DNA from: Candidatus Altarchaeales archaeon
Lineage (GTDB): Archaea > Altiarchaeota > Altiarchaeia > IMC4 > SCGC-AAA252-I15
Assembly (NCBI GenBank): GCA_014729705.1
Contig: WJJK01000151.1
Coordinates: forward strand, 1-13,731
Direction: 5' to 3'
Length of the DNA: 13,731 nucleotides
Part shown: positions 6,156 through 12,561 of the stretch, piece by piece
How the letters are laid out: each line of letters opens with the position of its first letter
Position numbering within the stretch: position 1 is the stretch's first letter
Notes under the pieces: generated by a model
Database searches by the model: none
What the model was told of the DNA's origin: nothing
The model's input: the letters and a program-made list of their open reading frames with translations, nothing else
Translations under genes and position numbers: made by a program

Positions 6156-6898
6156 TTCTTATCTCCTAACGGTGCTCGAGGATCTCGCTCTCCAGAGAGG
6201 ACCTTACGATATGCCTCTGTCATGTAGGGATACCAGGCGTGCAGCAGGAGCTCATGCTCTGAGATAGGCTCAAACTCACAGTACATGAGATCGTCGATGC
6301 CGCGTACCAGATACGTATCTATAGTCATATCCACTTTCTCACCAGCCAGGAATAACATATGTATAGCATCCGGGTTTTTCGTCGGGAGTATATGTGCTAT
6401 ACACGAAACCTTTTCTTGAGACGCGGGTATCTCAGAGAGGACCTTAAAATAACCACCATCTTTGATGGTGGCGAATAACCTAATCTTCCTGGATGTGATG
6501 GTGGCGAATAACCTAATCTTCCTGGATGCGGCCTTAGCCCGTGGCAGGAGACCCTTGATAAGAGAACGCAGTTCATATATGATGAAACAGAAGAACATAC
6601 CCAATGAGAAAAATAAAACATACATCTCAAGAGGGATACCCCATAGACAGCGACCATTAGCATCGGCTATGAGCGCAGCCACATCATCAAGACGGACACA
6701 AGCTAGAAGCCCTATGCTGATATAGCCTAAAAAACAAAACACAAAGAGTCCGGCTATAACTGCGAGGATACCCCACAAAAGAACCCTACAGATACCAATG
6801 AGAGCCCGTGGAAGTTTTGTTAGCCCTTCATGTAATGATGATGAGAACGCTGAGGATACTATATACAGAGATGAAAAGAATACTTGCCCTATCTTCAT
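6152..6898 (-). CDS. LPLY-tail family membrane protein, class C
   Basis: This 248-residue protein has two predicted membrane helices, about 38-66 (containing GLFVFCFLGYISIGLLACV) and 89-108 (EMYVLFFSLGMFFCFIIYEL). A basic linker and a GGYFKV beta domain (148-210) follow, then the tail at 211-236 (HELLLHAWYPYMTEAYRKVL). The soluble domain and tail are probably cytoplasmic, because the helices form a hairpin and the linker is basic. It is a paralogue of the 7716-8384 product: CFLG[YW]I, GL-x-A-x-V and GGYFKV are shared. The linker contains an exact 11-residue duplication (SRKIRLFATI twice) from a 33-bp tandem repeat. It follows the soluble paralogue at 6917 in the same order as the other copy of the pair. 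The function is unknown. Confidence 0.87.
   Translation of the reverse strand: MKIGQVFFSSLYIVSSAFSSSLHEGLTKLPRALIGICRVLLWGILAVIAGLFVFCFLGYISIGLLACVRLDDVAALIADANGRCLWGIPLEMYVLFFSLGMFFCFIIYELRSLIKGLLPRAKAASRKIRLFATITSRKIRLFATIKDGGYFKVLSEIPASQEKVSCIAHILPTKNPDAIHMLFLAGEKVDMTIDTYLVRGIDDLMYCEFEPISEHELLLHAWYPYMTEAYRKVLSGERDPRAPLGDKN
6464..6529 (-). repeat. 33-bp tandem duplication in the membrane-protein linker
   Basis: Two adjacent 33-bp units (6464-6496 and 6497-6529) match at 32 positions and differ at the last base. Each begins GATGGTGGCGAATAACC on the plus strand. The duplication keeps the frame and repeats 11 residues between the membrane helices and the GGYFKV domain. The related gene at 7716-8384 has no such repeat, so it arose after the two genes separated. 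Confidence 0.95.
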
Positions 6899-6916
6899 GA
6901 CACAACCCCCTATGAA

Positions 6917-7291
6917 CTAGACCTTACTGAGGTGGGACAAAGCCTGGCGATAGTACCTCGAAAGAAAAGGCCAACCCGCATAAAGAGGAAGGTCTATCTC
7001 TTGCAGCACTCGATACGTATAGCTCTGGCTCTGTTTAAGAAAAACATCTAGAGGAACTGTCGCCTCCGTTAAGAAGTCACTACAGGTAGATGCATAAACT
7101 TTTACCTCTATGTGTATATCCTTAAGATAGGTACCTTCGATAGTGTCCACGTCTGGGTACTGTGGTAAACTTTGTACCACGTAGAAATCATCCCCAAAAA
7201 CCACATCCACTATATGTGTCTCATACAAACCCCCTGTCTTGAGGAGGGATCTGAGGCGCTTTTCATTAGACTTAAGCCAAGGAGAGCCCAT
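6917..7291 (-). CDS. LPLY-tail family protein, class A
   Basis: This 124-residue protein has a head that begins with a charged helix (WLKSNEKRLRSLLKTGG). The strands GGLYETHIVDVV, DDFYVVQSL and IHIEVKVYAST follow, and the tail is at the end (EIDLPLYAGWPFLSRYYRQA). It is a clear paralogue of the 8387-8839 product (W-x-x-x-x-EK, GGLY, YVVQ, VK-x-x-AST). The ATG at 7291 follows AGGGGG (TGTAGTG spacer). A GTG immediately before it overlaps the upstream stop and is less likely. With 6152 it forms one copy of a duplicated soluble-plus-membrane gene pair. Confidence 0.87.
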   Translation of the reverse strand: MGSPWLKSNEKRLRSLLKTGGLYETHIVDVVFGDDFYVVQSLPQYPDVDTIEGTYLKDIHIEVKVYASTCSDFLTEATVPLDVFLKQSQSYTYRVLQEIDLPLYAGWPFLSRYYRQALSHLSKV

Positions 7292-7293
7292 CA

Positions 7294-7701
7294 CTACACC
7301 CCCTGTGAAAAGAGTCGTGTGAAATCTTTGGTCAGATAGAGAGACACATAAAGGGGCAAGTCCTCCAAAGGGATCTCCTCTATGTCTTCTTTTAAAGCAT
7401 CAAAAGTCAAAGAGGAAGTCATAGTACCATCGGATGCCTTGCAGGGCATCGGAGTGTATAGCTGTCGGCGCACGTAGACTCCGGCACATAAGAGATGCTT
7501 TGACCCCGCGGCGATGACCTTAAGAGAAGCGTACTCCCAGTCACCCGACTCCCACCCAGAACCCCCGCACTGGAGCGTCTTCGCTACGCATATAGATGTG
7601 GTAGGCGTGCATGAGGAAACACGAAACACTCTGCCATTACTCAAAGCAGAGTAAAAAAAACGTGTCTGTCCGAAGAGATAGTACCTGTCTAAAGATGTCA
7701 T
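7294..7701 (-). CDS. LPLY-tail family protein, class A
   Basis: This is a 135-residue protein of unknown function. The head has beta-like segments (GRVFRVSSCTP, ASLKVIAAGSKHLLCAGVYV) and a LYTPMPC segment that corresponds to the Y-T-P stretch before the tail in relatives. The tail reads IPLEDLPLYVSLYLTKDF and is followed by only about eight residues (TRLFSQGV). The usual G-[YW]-P part is altered to S-L-Y. The ATG at 7701 follows GAGGGGAT. The stop lies three bases ahead of the next ATG, so translation is probably coupled. It sits between the two copies of the duplicated pair. Confidence 0.85.
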   Translation of the reverse strand: MTSLDRYYLFGQTRFFYSALSNGRVFRVSSCTPTTSICVAKTLQCGGSGWESGDWEYASLKVIAAGSKHLLCAGVYVRRQLYTPMPCKASDGTMTSSLTFDALKEDIEEIPLEDLPLYVSLYLTKDFTRLFSQGV

Positions 7702-7715
7702 GAGATATCCCCTCT

Positions 7716-8384
7716 CTAGCTCTCCCCTGCTATAGCCTTGCGGTATGACTCTGTCGTGTGCGGATACCAGACATACAACGGCAACTCGTGCTCAGGAATA
7801 TGCTCGTATTTTTTGTCTAGGAAGTAATCGAGATCTCTTACCTTGACAGTATCCGTGAGATACTTTAGAGGGTACTCGGATGCCATAATCTCCACCGAGA
7901 TAGCATCTGGACTCTGCACATCATGTATACGGATGATATAAGTTTCTTCTTCAGCGTTTTTAGTCTTCTTGATAATGACTTTGAAGTAACCGCCCCGCTT
8001 AAGAGTGGTGAGCAGCATGGCCCTCTCATACGTGACCGCGCACCAAGGAGCAAACTTACGAACGATAAAATGGAACGCTCCCCAGCCCAAAAAGAACTGT
8101 ATCAAACCTGTGACCATAAGCACGTACAACAAGTCAAAGCCATTGGAGTAGGTGGAGATAACAAGGGATACTAAATCTATACTCACATACGCCCACAGAC
8201 CTGCGAGTATCCAACCCAAAAAACAAAAAGCTACCGCACCCACCACCACAAGCACAAAAATAGCGATGCTGGTCTTGAGACCTTCTTTGGCATCTATCAT
8301 ACGATCCCCCATACGCGAAAAAAATTCTCGTATAGGCAAAAGAGCTACCTGTATGAATGATGTGATAACAGAGAGTGTGCTCAT
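7716..8384 (-). CDS. LPLY-tail family membrane protein, class C
   Basis: This 222-residue protein has membrane helices at about 39-67 (AIFVLVVVGAVAFCFLGWIL and onward) and 84-108 (LLYVLMVTGLIQFFLGWGAF). The soluble domain begins at GGYFKV (131-136) and continues with strands TYIIRIHDV and ISVEIMASEY. The tail at the end reads EHELPLYVWYPHTTESYRKA. It is homologous along its length to the 6152-6898 product but lacks the linker duplication. The ATG at 8384 is preceded by AGGAGACATAAGG. It starts two bases after the stop of the soluble partner gene at 8387. The likely arrangement is a membrane hairpin displaying a class A domain and tail in the cytoplasm. Confidence 0.87.
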   Translation of the reverse strand: MSTLSVITSFIQVALLPIREFFSRMGDRMIDAKEGLKTSIAIFVLVVVGAVAFCFLGWILAGLWAYVSIDLVSLVISTYSNGFDLLYVLMVTGLIQFFLGWGAFHFIVRKFAPWCAVTYERAMLLTTLKRGGYFKVIIKKTKNAEEETYIIRIHDVQSPDAISVEIMASEYPLKYLTDTVKVRDLDYFLDKKYEHIPEHELPLYVWYPHTTESYRKAIAGES

Positions 8385-8386
8385 CC

Positions 8387-8839
8387 TTATGTCTCCTGTC
8401 TTAAATATCCTACGCCGGTGCTCAAAATCTCACGATAGTACTCTGTCACGGTTTCCCATCCAGCATACAGCGGCAGGTCCTCGTACTCTATCTTTTTCAC
8501 TCTCGTCAAACATACCCTTGTATGTTTGACGATATCTGAGGCAAAGTCCGGCACCCAGTACGAGTCGGCTGAGTTTTCTGCCGTGTAAATATCCGAAAGA
8601 TCCTCTGTGGAAGCCAGTATCTTAACGGGTATCCGCCAACCACTGGAGAGTACCCCCTTAAAATCCAAAGAGCAGTCCTCAATCTGTACTACATACATAT
8701 CCCCTTCACGGTCATATAAACGTGCAGAAGAAGAAATCCTGGAAAAAAATAAAAGTATGTAGAGGCCCCCCTGCATCATGTGACGCACATCCTTCTCCGT
8801 GGGATGATACCAAGCAGGATCATCATGCCAGTCAAGCAT
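8387..8839 (-). CDS. LPLY-tail family protein, class A
   Basis: This 150-residue protein has a head similar to that of 6917-7291: helix PAWYHPTEKDVRHMMQGG, GGLYILLFF, DMYVVQIED, and IPVKILASTEDL. The tail at about 118-140 reads YEDLPLYAGWETVTEYYREI, followed by ten residues. It is larger than its paralogue mainly through an insertion before the tail (SADSYWVPDFASDIVKHTR). The ribosome site GAGGA is about ten bases from the ATG, weaker than most here. Together with 7716 it makes the second copy of the duplicated pair. Confidence 0.87.
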   Translation of the reverse strand: MLDWHDDPAWYHPTEKDVRHMMQGGLYILLFFSRISSSARLYDREGDMYVVQIEDCSLDFKGVLSSGWRIPVKILASTEDLSDIYTAENSADSYWVPDFASDIVKHTRVCLTRVKKIEYEDLPLYAGWETVTEYYREILSTGVGYLRQET

Positions 8840-8855
8840 GCTCTATGTATCCTCT

Positions 8856-9182
8856 CTACAGAGTGCCTAACATCTGCCGGTACAGAGGTGATGTATATGG
8901 ATACGAGATGAATAGGGGCAAATCCTCTATAGGACACTCTGTGAAGATGACATGCTCCTCATACAGATTATATCGTTCTTCAGGGGCATAATAAGTGTGC
9001 TGATACCGGCTCAGGTACTTAACATCCTGAGCCAGCAAAGCACCTACAGCTTGATCCACTTCATCGTCTATGTGCTTCACTAATATCAGGTCATCCAGTA
9101 GACCCATCAGTATAGGATCCTCAGAATGCACACGGTAGATATGATCAGGATATATACCATGTGTATGCCTTACTGCATGCAT
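8856..9182 (-). CDS. LPLY-tail family protein, class A
   Basis: This 108-residue protein has a compact head (HIYRVHSEDP, DDLILVKHIDD, VGALLAQDV) that ends in the tail IEDLPLFISYPYTSPLYRQM close to the C-terminus. It is paralogous to the 11830-12159 product: HIYRV, DDLILV and the whole tail are shared, and 35 bases of tail-coding DNA are identical. The ATG at 9182 has AAGGAG (AGAGCG spacer) upstream. It is the smallest complete member and may represent the minimal domain-plus-tail unit. The 50-base gap upstream (9183-9232) holds only a tail-like relic. Confidence 0.87.
   Translation of the reverse strand: MHAVRHTHGIYPDHIYRVHSEDPILMGLLDDLILVKHIDDEVDQAVGALLAQDVKYLSRYQHTYYAPEERYNLYEEHVIFTECPIEDLPLFISYPYTSPLYRQMLGTL
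8878..8912 (-). repeat. 35-bp exact repeat, copy 1 (second copy at 11867-11901)
   Basis: These 35 bases in the tail-coding region are identical to 11867-11901 (they begin CGGTACAGAGGTGATG on the plus strand). Flanking sequence is only partly similar. Either the tail was conserved after a recent duplication, or gene conversion has kept it uniform. Confidence 0.92.
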
Positions 9183-9232
9183 CGCTCTCTCCTTAGGTAT
9201 CTAGGTACATCTTAGGACATAAGGATACCAAC

Positions 9233-9475
9233 TCATGAGAGTCTCTCCTGCTGCTCACAAAATGCCGCAAAAGCATTGACAGCCTGTGCCTCATCCGTAG
9301 ACAGCTGCTCAGTAGCAAAGTACTTATCCGCAAATTTACGGATGTGGGGCGTGAGCTTCTTACCTATATCGAAGCGCACGACCTTTGCATCAAGAAGCGT
9401 GTGCTCACGACCAGCCACCAAAACCTCACGCAGCTCACTGAGATCCTTCACATCAAACTCAACAGAAACCTTCAT
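9233..9475 (-). CDS. hypothetical small acidic protein
   Basis: This 80-residue protein has no recognised family. It begins with a strand-like MKVSVEFDVKDLSEL, then mainly helical sequence (KLTPHIRKFADKYF, STDEAQAVNAFAAFCEQQ). It has no LPLY tail in frame. The ATG at 9475 has the strong site TTAGGAGG (GGAC spacer). It is the first gene downstream of the 9518-9533 promoter element, with a leader of about 38 bases. The stop overlaps an 11-codon ORF with tail-like residues (see findings). The function is unknown. Confidence 0.75.
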   Translation of the reverse strand: MKVSVEFDVKDLSELREVLVAGREHTLLDAKVVRFDIGKKLTPHIRKFADKYFATEQLSTDEAQAVNAFAAFCEQQERLS

Positions 9476-9517
9476 GTCCCCTCCTAAGTAGTGTGGGCGT
9501 CCTGTGACGTCTGCTTA

Positions 9518-9548
9518 GTAATATACGATCGTAGAATGCAATCCTGAA
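9518..9548 (-). promoter_or_regulatory. conserved promoter element (TACGATCGTATATTAC), second copy
   Basis: The 16-mer at 9533-9518 (minus strand) is identical to 5205-5190 and includes TATATT (9525-9520) and the palindrome TACGATCGTA. The sequence 17 bases upstream is TTCAGG, a poor -35 box. The predicted transcript would start near 9513, about 38 bases before the ATG at 9475. Its location in one of the few intergenic spaces supports a real control site. Confidence 0.6.
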
Positions 9549-9555
9549 GGAACTC

Positions 9556-9966
9556 CTACACCTTTAGAACACGCAGCAGATCCTTATAGAATGCATCCAG
9601 GTCCTGTGCTTTAAAGGTAGGAAGCACCTGAAGCGTTACACCACATGAACTCTTGAAGAGAAGCACAGGCTGGTCACGCCACATAAAAGCGTAGATGGCG
9701 TTCATCTCAGCGAAGCTCTGATGCTTCACCGGAGGGAAGCCGAGGAGCTCAGTCAATTTCTTAACGCCTTCTCGAAGCACTCCCGCGGGGACACCGTGTA
9801 CATGGTACCAACCAACGAAGCGCCCGTGCTGCTTCATAGTCCTCATGTGCTTGAAGTAGCCCCGGTCAACGTACTTATTTTTGATGTTCTCGATGCGAAT
9901 AGTCTTACTCAGCAAACCCTGCCTCTCGTAAACGCTACGCTTAATCGGTGTGAAAACGGACGCCAT
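9556..9966 (-). CDS. hypothetical protein
   Basis: This 136-residue protein has no recognised family. It is basic at the N-terminus (IKRSVYERQGLLSKTIR). The middle reads FVGWYHVHGVPAGVLREGVK, followed by a C-terminal half with hydrophobic strands (QPVLLFKSSCGVTLQVLPTF) and a terminal helix (DAFYKDLLRVLKV). There is no tail and no Cys pair. The ATG at 9966 follows AAGGGGG (TTTAGG spacer). Its start is two bases beyond the stop of the tail-protein gene at 9968, so it belongs to the transcription unit arriving from the right. The next gene, at 9475, has its own promoter element. I cannot assign a role. Confidence 0.75.
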   Translation of the reverse strand: MASVFTPIKRSVYERQGLLSKTIRIENIKNKYVDRGYFKHMRTMKQHGRFVGWYHVHGVPAGVLREGVKKLTELLGFPPVKHQSFAEMNAIYAFMWRDQPVLLFKSSCGVTLQVLPTFKAQDLDAFYKDLLRVLKV

Positions 9967-9967
9967 C

Positions 9968-10384
9968 CTAAACCCCCTTCAATGATGATGAACCGCTTAG
10001 CAGCTCACCATAACGGTATGATGTACGCCCCAAACCAGCGTACAAAGGCAGCTCTTCCCACGGTACAGGCAAAACTCGAACGTGCTTACTCATAAGGAAG
10101 CGCCACACAAAAATCCTCTCCCACAAATTAGGGGAATCGGATATCCTATCTATAGTCTCCGAAAGGATAATCGATCTCAAGGAGAGGAAAGGATCATCCT
10201 CCGAGAGGGAGGTCTTTACCGTTTGTACTTCTATGACCCACCTCTTATACACGGTGTACTCAAAGACTGAACCCCTAAAAGATAACGTATAGGCGCTGAT
10301 AACTAAGAAGTCACCCTTTGAAATAGACGCGAGGATAGCCTTCTTCTCATCGCTGTCCTGTAGGTGTCGACACACATCCTCCAT
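9968..10384 (-). CDS. LPLY-tail family protein, class A
   Basis: This 138-residue unknown protein has a helix (DVCRHLQDSDEKKAILASIS) at the start, beta-like segments (GDFLVISAYTLSF, VFEYTVYKRWVIEVQT), a helical middle, and the tail at about 110-130 (VPWEELPLYAGLGRTSYRYG), followed by ELLSGSSSLKGV. The P of the Y-P part is missing, replaced by L-G-R-T. The ATG at 10384 follows GGAGGAG. Upstream, 39 bases separate it from the zinc-ribbon gene at 10424. Confidence 0.85.
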   Translation of the reverse strand: MEDVCRHLQDSDEKKAILASISKGDFLVISAYTLSFRGSVFEYTVYKRWVIEVQTVKTSLSEDDPFLSLRSIILSETIDRISDSPNLWERIFVWRFLMSKHVRVLPVPWEELPLYAGLGRTSYRYGELLSGSSSLKGV

Positions 10385-10423
10385 AGAGACTTCTCCTCCA
10401 AATATGAAAAGATCTGATACATC

Positions 10424-10657
10424 CTACATCAAATCAGGATGCTCCTTCATATGACGCTCCACCGCTTCCTCTATCTCACGCTCCTCCTGTGGCGTACAGC
10501 ACTCAGAACACACTGGAGGACGCTGAGCCAGCTCAGGTGGCAACCACTTCCTTGATCCTCTACGTCTATACACCGGCTTACCGCAGCGAACACACGGCAC
10601 TTTCTTATGCGTAAGACGCATAAGGATATAACTTATAGCTTCAGTTATAGATGCCAC
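10424..10657 (-). CDS. small zinc-ribbon protein without LPLY tail
   Basis: This is a 77-residue protein. The GTG at 10657 is the probable start because it lies seven bases after AGGAGG; longer forms starting at 10699 would lie inside the upstream gene and lack a ribosome site. The start overlaps the end of that gene by 13 bases. C22-x2-C25 and C50-x2-C53 frame a basic loop (YRRRGSRKWLPPELAQRPP). This loop resembles the one before the last Cys pair in the 12859-13488 product (RWRIPKLMRHRPPVCERC). The C-terminus is a charged helix (EEREIEEAVERHMKEH) where class B relatives would carry the tail. It may be a class B protein that lost the tail, or a separate partner. Metal binding is inferred. 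Confidence 0.8.
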   Translation of the reverse strand: MASITEAISYILMRLTHKKVPCVRCGKPVYRRRGSRKWLPPELAQRPPVCSECCTPQEEREIEEAVERHMKEHPDLM

Positions 10658-11040
10658 CTTATATCCTCCTGTAGAATTTTTTGATATACCTGAGACCACA
10701 CCTTCTTGTACCCTGCATAGAGAGGCATATCTTTACGGTCCACCCTCTCCCAAAGAGCAGGGATAGAACGACTCCCTATCCAACAGTCACCTGGATCTGG
10801 AACACCCAACTCAATTTTCCTGACTTGATGCTCAAGAGCAAGGACCCAAGCTGTGAAACGATTCTCTTGCTCCCAGTCCGCGCAAACAAGAAGACCCTCC
10901 ACGATCAAAGAATCAGCTGTCGAGCGTACGTGACAGCTCACCTCCATCAGTACTCGATCCTTACGGTATGTGATGAGGATGAGATCTCCCGGCTCAAAGC
11001 TTACGTACTTAAGTCTAGTGAGGCTGCATCTATAAGACAC
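10645..11040 (-). CDS. LPLY-tail family protein, class A
   Basis: This 131-residue protein starts at a GTG (11040), supported by GAGGAGG (TAGTGG spacer) inside the end of the preceding gene. The two genes overlap by 11 bases. The head has beta segments LKYVSFEPGDLILITYRKD, MEVSCHVRS and LIVEGLLVCADW. The tail at about 103-124 reads RKDMPLYAGYKKVWSQVYQK, with M in place of the first L. The YKKVW form matches the tail of the 13491 product (YKYVW). The next gene's ribosome site and start lie inside its 3' end, so translation is likely coupled on both sides. Confidence 0.85.
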   Translation of the reverse strand: MSYRCSLTRLKYVSFEPGDLILITYRKDRVLMEVSCHVRSTADSLIVEGLLVCADWEQENRFTAWVLALEHQVRKIELGVPDPGDCWIGSRSIPALWERVDRKDMPLYAGYKKVWSQVYQKILQEDIRWHL

Positions 11041-11377
11041 CCACTACCTCCTCTGCATGGGTATCACGATCTGTGATACCCCTAGCTGCTACGGACAGTC
11101 GATCCCTGTAGAACCTGTCAGTCCCTTGGAATGACCACACATGAGAGATCCATAACGGAAGCTCCTTAAGGGGTAAGCCAGACACAAAACGGCTCTCTAT
11201 ATGACGCAAACAGTTTGTACAATAACAAGCCCCTGAAAGATACTCAGGCAGTATATCGTACAAAGCTCTGCTGTCAACCAAGGCTACATGTGTGCCGAAG
11301 CACTCACAGCACTGAAGGCCATCACCCCTAATATACCCCATACGAATAACTAAAGGTACCCTATCCATGTAAGCCAT
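11030..11377 (-). CDS. LPLY-tail family protein, class B (zinc-ribbon-like)
   Basis: This 115-residue protein carries C23-C24-x-C26 (LQCCECFG) and C53-x2-C56 (CYCTNC), enough for one zinc ribbon. The distance from the second pair to the tail matches the other class B members: CLRHIESRFVSGLPLKELPL, then WISHVWSF. C-L-R-x-[IV]-E-x-x-F is shared with the proteins at 3722 and 5739. About 30 residues follow the tail. The ATG at 11377 has AAAGGA about 11 bases upstream, a long spacing, so the start is less certain than others. Confidence 0.83.
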   Translation of the reverse strand: MAYMDRVPLVIRMGYIRGDGLQCCECFGTHVALVDSRALYDILPEYLSGACYCTNCLRHIESRFVSGLPLKELPLWISHVWSFQGTDRFYRDRLSVAARGITDRDTHAEEVVGVL

Positions 11378-11426
11378 AGTCTATAGAATCCTTTCAAATA
11401 AGGAGGATATCCGTCTCTGGAGAACC

Positions 11427-11804
11427 TTAAGGTGTCTCATCCTTCTTGTCGTCTACATCTAACTCAGACAATAGCTTCGTATACTCCTTGGTCAGGTAGC
11501 CAAACCCCGCGTACAAAGGAAGGTCTTCCCTTGGGATGTGCTGTATACGTTTCCTTATCCTCGGAGAAGAAAACGTAAGGCCATGTCCGGATACATCGAC
11601 GAAGCTCCCCAGTGCATAATGCACTGTGTAAGCGCTACCATCGTGATACCGTGGGGGGAGAGATATGCTTTTCTTAGCTCGAGCTATGACCCTTCCCTCT
11701 AAATAACCGTGTACCGTCCTGGTATAGACTAAAAGCACTCCTGGTCCTCCATCAACAGTGCGTACACTGTATAACTCCCCAGAGATAAGTTTGGGCATAG
11801 CCAT
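11427..11804 (-). CDS. LPLY-tail family protein, class A
   Basis: This 125-residue protein has a beta-rich head: SGELYSVRTVDG, GVLLVYTRTVHGYLEGRVIA, then GSAYTVHYALGSFVDVSG. The tail at about 94-113 reads PREDLPLYAGFGYLTKEYTK, with a charged end after it (ELDVDDKKDETP). The ATG at 11804 is preceded by GAGGAGG (GACT spacer). G-x-x-Y-x-V near the start and the R-V-I-A-R-A-K-K segment correspond to the G-G-L-Y and V-K-x-x-A-S positions of closer relatives. The gene is flanked by short gaps on both sides. Confidence 0.85.
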   Translation of the reverse strand: MAMPKLISGELYSVRTVDGGPGVLLVYTRTVHGYLEGRVIARAKKSISLPPRYHDGSAYTVHYALGSFVDVSGHGLTFSSPRIRKRIQHIPREDLPLYAGFGYLTKEYTKLLSELDVDDKKDETP

Positions 11805-11829
11805 AGTCCCTCCTCTTATTGTGTCGTAA

Positions 11830-12159
11830 CTATACCCCAGGTATCTGCAGCGTATCTAGCGTCTGTCGGTACAGAGGTGATGTATATGGATACGAGATGA
11901 ACAGGGGTAAGTCCTCTACCTGATACTCTGTGAAGGCCCAATCCACATAAAGGTATGTCTGATAGGGAGTATAAAGCTCGTTGTAAAAATCCTCATCAAA
12001 CGACGCGAGCACTTTGGCCCCGATCTTATTATCGTCCACAAGGACCACTAGGATCAAATCGTCAAAAGTATAGTGTAAATCGTCCTCGGGCATGTACACT
12101 CGATATATGTGTCGGAGAGATATCATCTTCGGGCAGTCTACCCGCTTCCCTGAAGCCAT
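11830..12159 (-). CDS. LPLY-tail family protein, class A
   Basis: This 109-residue protein is the closest relative of the 8856-9182 product. HIYRV, FDDLILV-x-x-VDD, the segment AKVLASFDEDFYNELYTPY and the tail VEDLPLFISYPYTSPLYRQT are all visible. I chose the ATG at 12159, which has GGGAGG eight bases upstream. An ATG ten codons earlier would overlap the upstream gene and has no ribosome site. The tail ends about nine residues before the stop. Confidence 0.86.
   Translation of the reverse strand: MASGKRVDCPKMISLRHIYRVYMPEDDLHYTFDDLILVVLVDDNKIGAKVLASFDEDFYNELYTPYQTYLYVDWAFTEYQVEDLPLFISYPYTSPLYRQTLDTLQIPGV
11867..11901 (-). repeat. 35-bp exact repeat, copy 2 (first copy at 8878-8912)
   Basis: This is the counterpart of 8878-8912 in the tail-coding region of the paralogous gene. 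The copies are about 3 kb apart in the same orientation, so recombination between them would delete the genes in between. Confidence 0.92.
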
Positions 12160-12172
12160 ATCACCGACCTCC

Positions 12173-12460
12173 CTATAGTAGCGCAGCACTCCGAAGAGGC
12201 CACTGCCTGCCAGTGGTCAAATCACGACAGTACCCAGGACGAAGATCCGACAGACCCAATGCCTTCTCCTCAAACTTCTTAAGCTGGTGTGCCCACCATA
12301 GCTCAGACGGTACACCATCAGGACCCCAGTAGTACCACTGCGGACAGAGATTCCCGCCGGGGTCATACGCCCTGCGCGGCCTGTAGTTCGTGAGAGTCAC
12401 AGCATCCGTGTACGGACCCTCAGGATTACGTGAAGCATAAAGCCTGACTGTCTTAGCCAT
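12173..12460 (-). CDS. hypothetical small protein
   Basis: This 95-residue protein has no recognised family. It starts with a strand (MAKTVRLYASRNPEGPY) and is rich in Tyr, Trp and Pro in the middle (CPQWYYWGPDGVPSELWWAH), followed by a helix (QLKKFEEKALGL). It lacks the LPLY tail. The ATG at 12460 is preferred because AAAGGA lies nine bases upstream; the ATG three codons earlier (12469) would sit on top of that site. A candidate promoter (12514-12543) lies upstream, so it may begin a transcription unit that continues into the family genes. Confidence 0.75.
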   Translation of the reverse strand: MAKTVRLYASRNPEGPYTDAVTLTNYRPRRAYDPGGNLCPQWYYWGPDGVPSELWWAHQLKKFEEKALGLSDLRPGYCRDLTTGRQWPLRSAALL

Positions 12461-12513
12461 ATCGCCCATCCTTTCTAAGCCACTGCGAGGTATACTACCC
12501 CTGCCTACGGTAA

Positions 12514-12543
12514 GGTATAGGGGCCTTATGAGCCCCTTGTCTA
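12514..12543 (-). promoter_or_regulatory. weak candidate sigma70 promoter
   Basis: On the minus strand TAGACA (12543-12538) is followed by an 18-base spacer and TATACC (12519-12514). The boxes match consensus at five and four of six positions. A 6-bp hairpin (AGGGGC and GCCCCT, 12519-12537) lies in the spacer and has no T-run for termination. The element lacks the GTATATTAC core of the other promoters. Confidence 0.28.
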
Positions 12544-12561
12544 ATCTTCAGCCACGAACCA

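Noticed and set aside
6397..6663. Repeated HPGRLGYSPPS peptide in an alternative minus-strand frame
   Set aside because: It comes from the 33-bp duplication read out of frame inside the membrane-protein gene.
11318..11333. TATATTAG inside the 11030-11377 gene as another copy of the promoter core
   Set aside because: It lies within a coding region, lacks the ACGATCG part and has no -35-like box at a suitable distance.
12519..12537. GC-rich hairpin AGGGGC and GCCCCT as a terminator
   Set aside because: The stem is only 6 bp and no T-run follows on the minus strand. It also lies inside a candidate promoter spacer.
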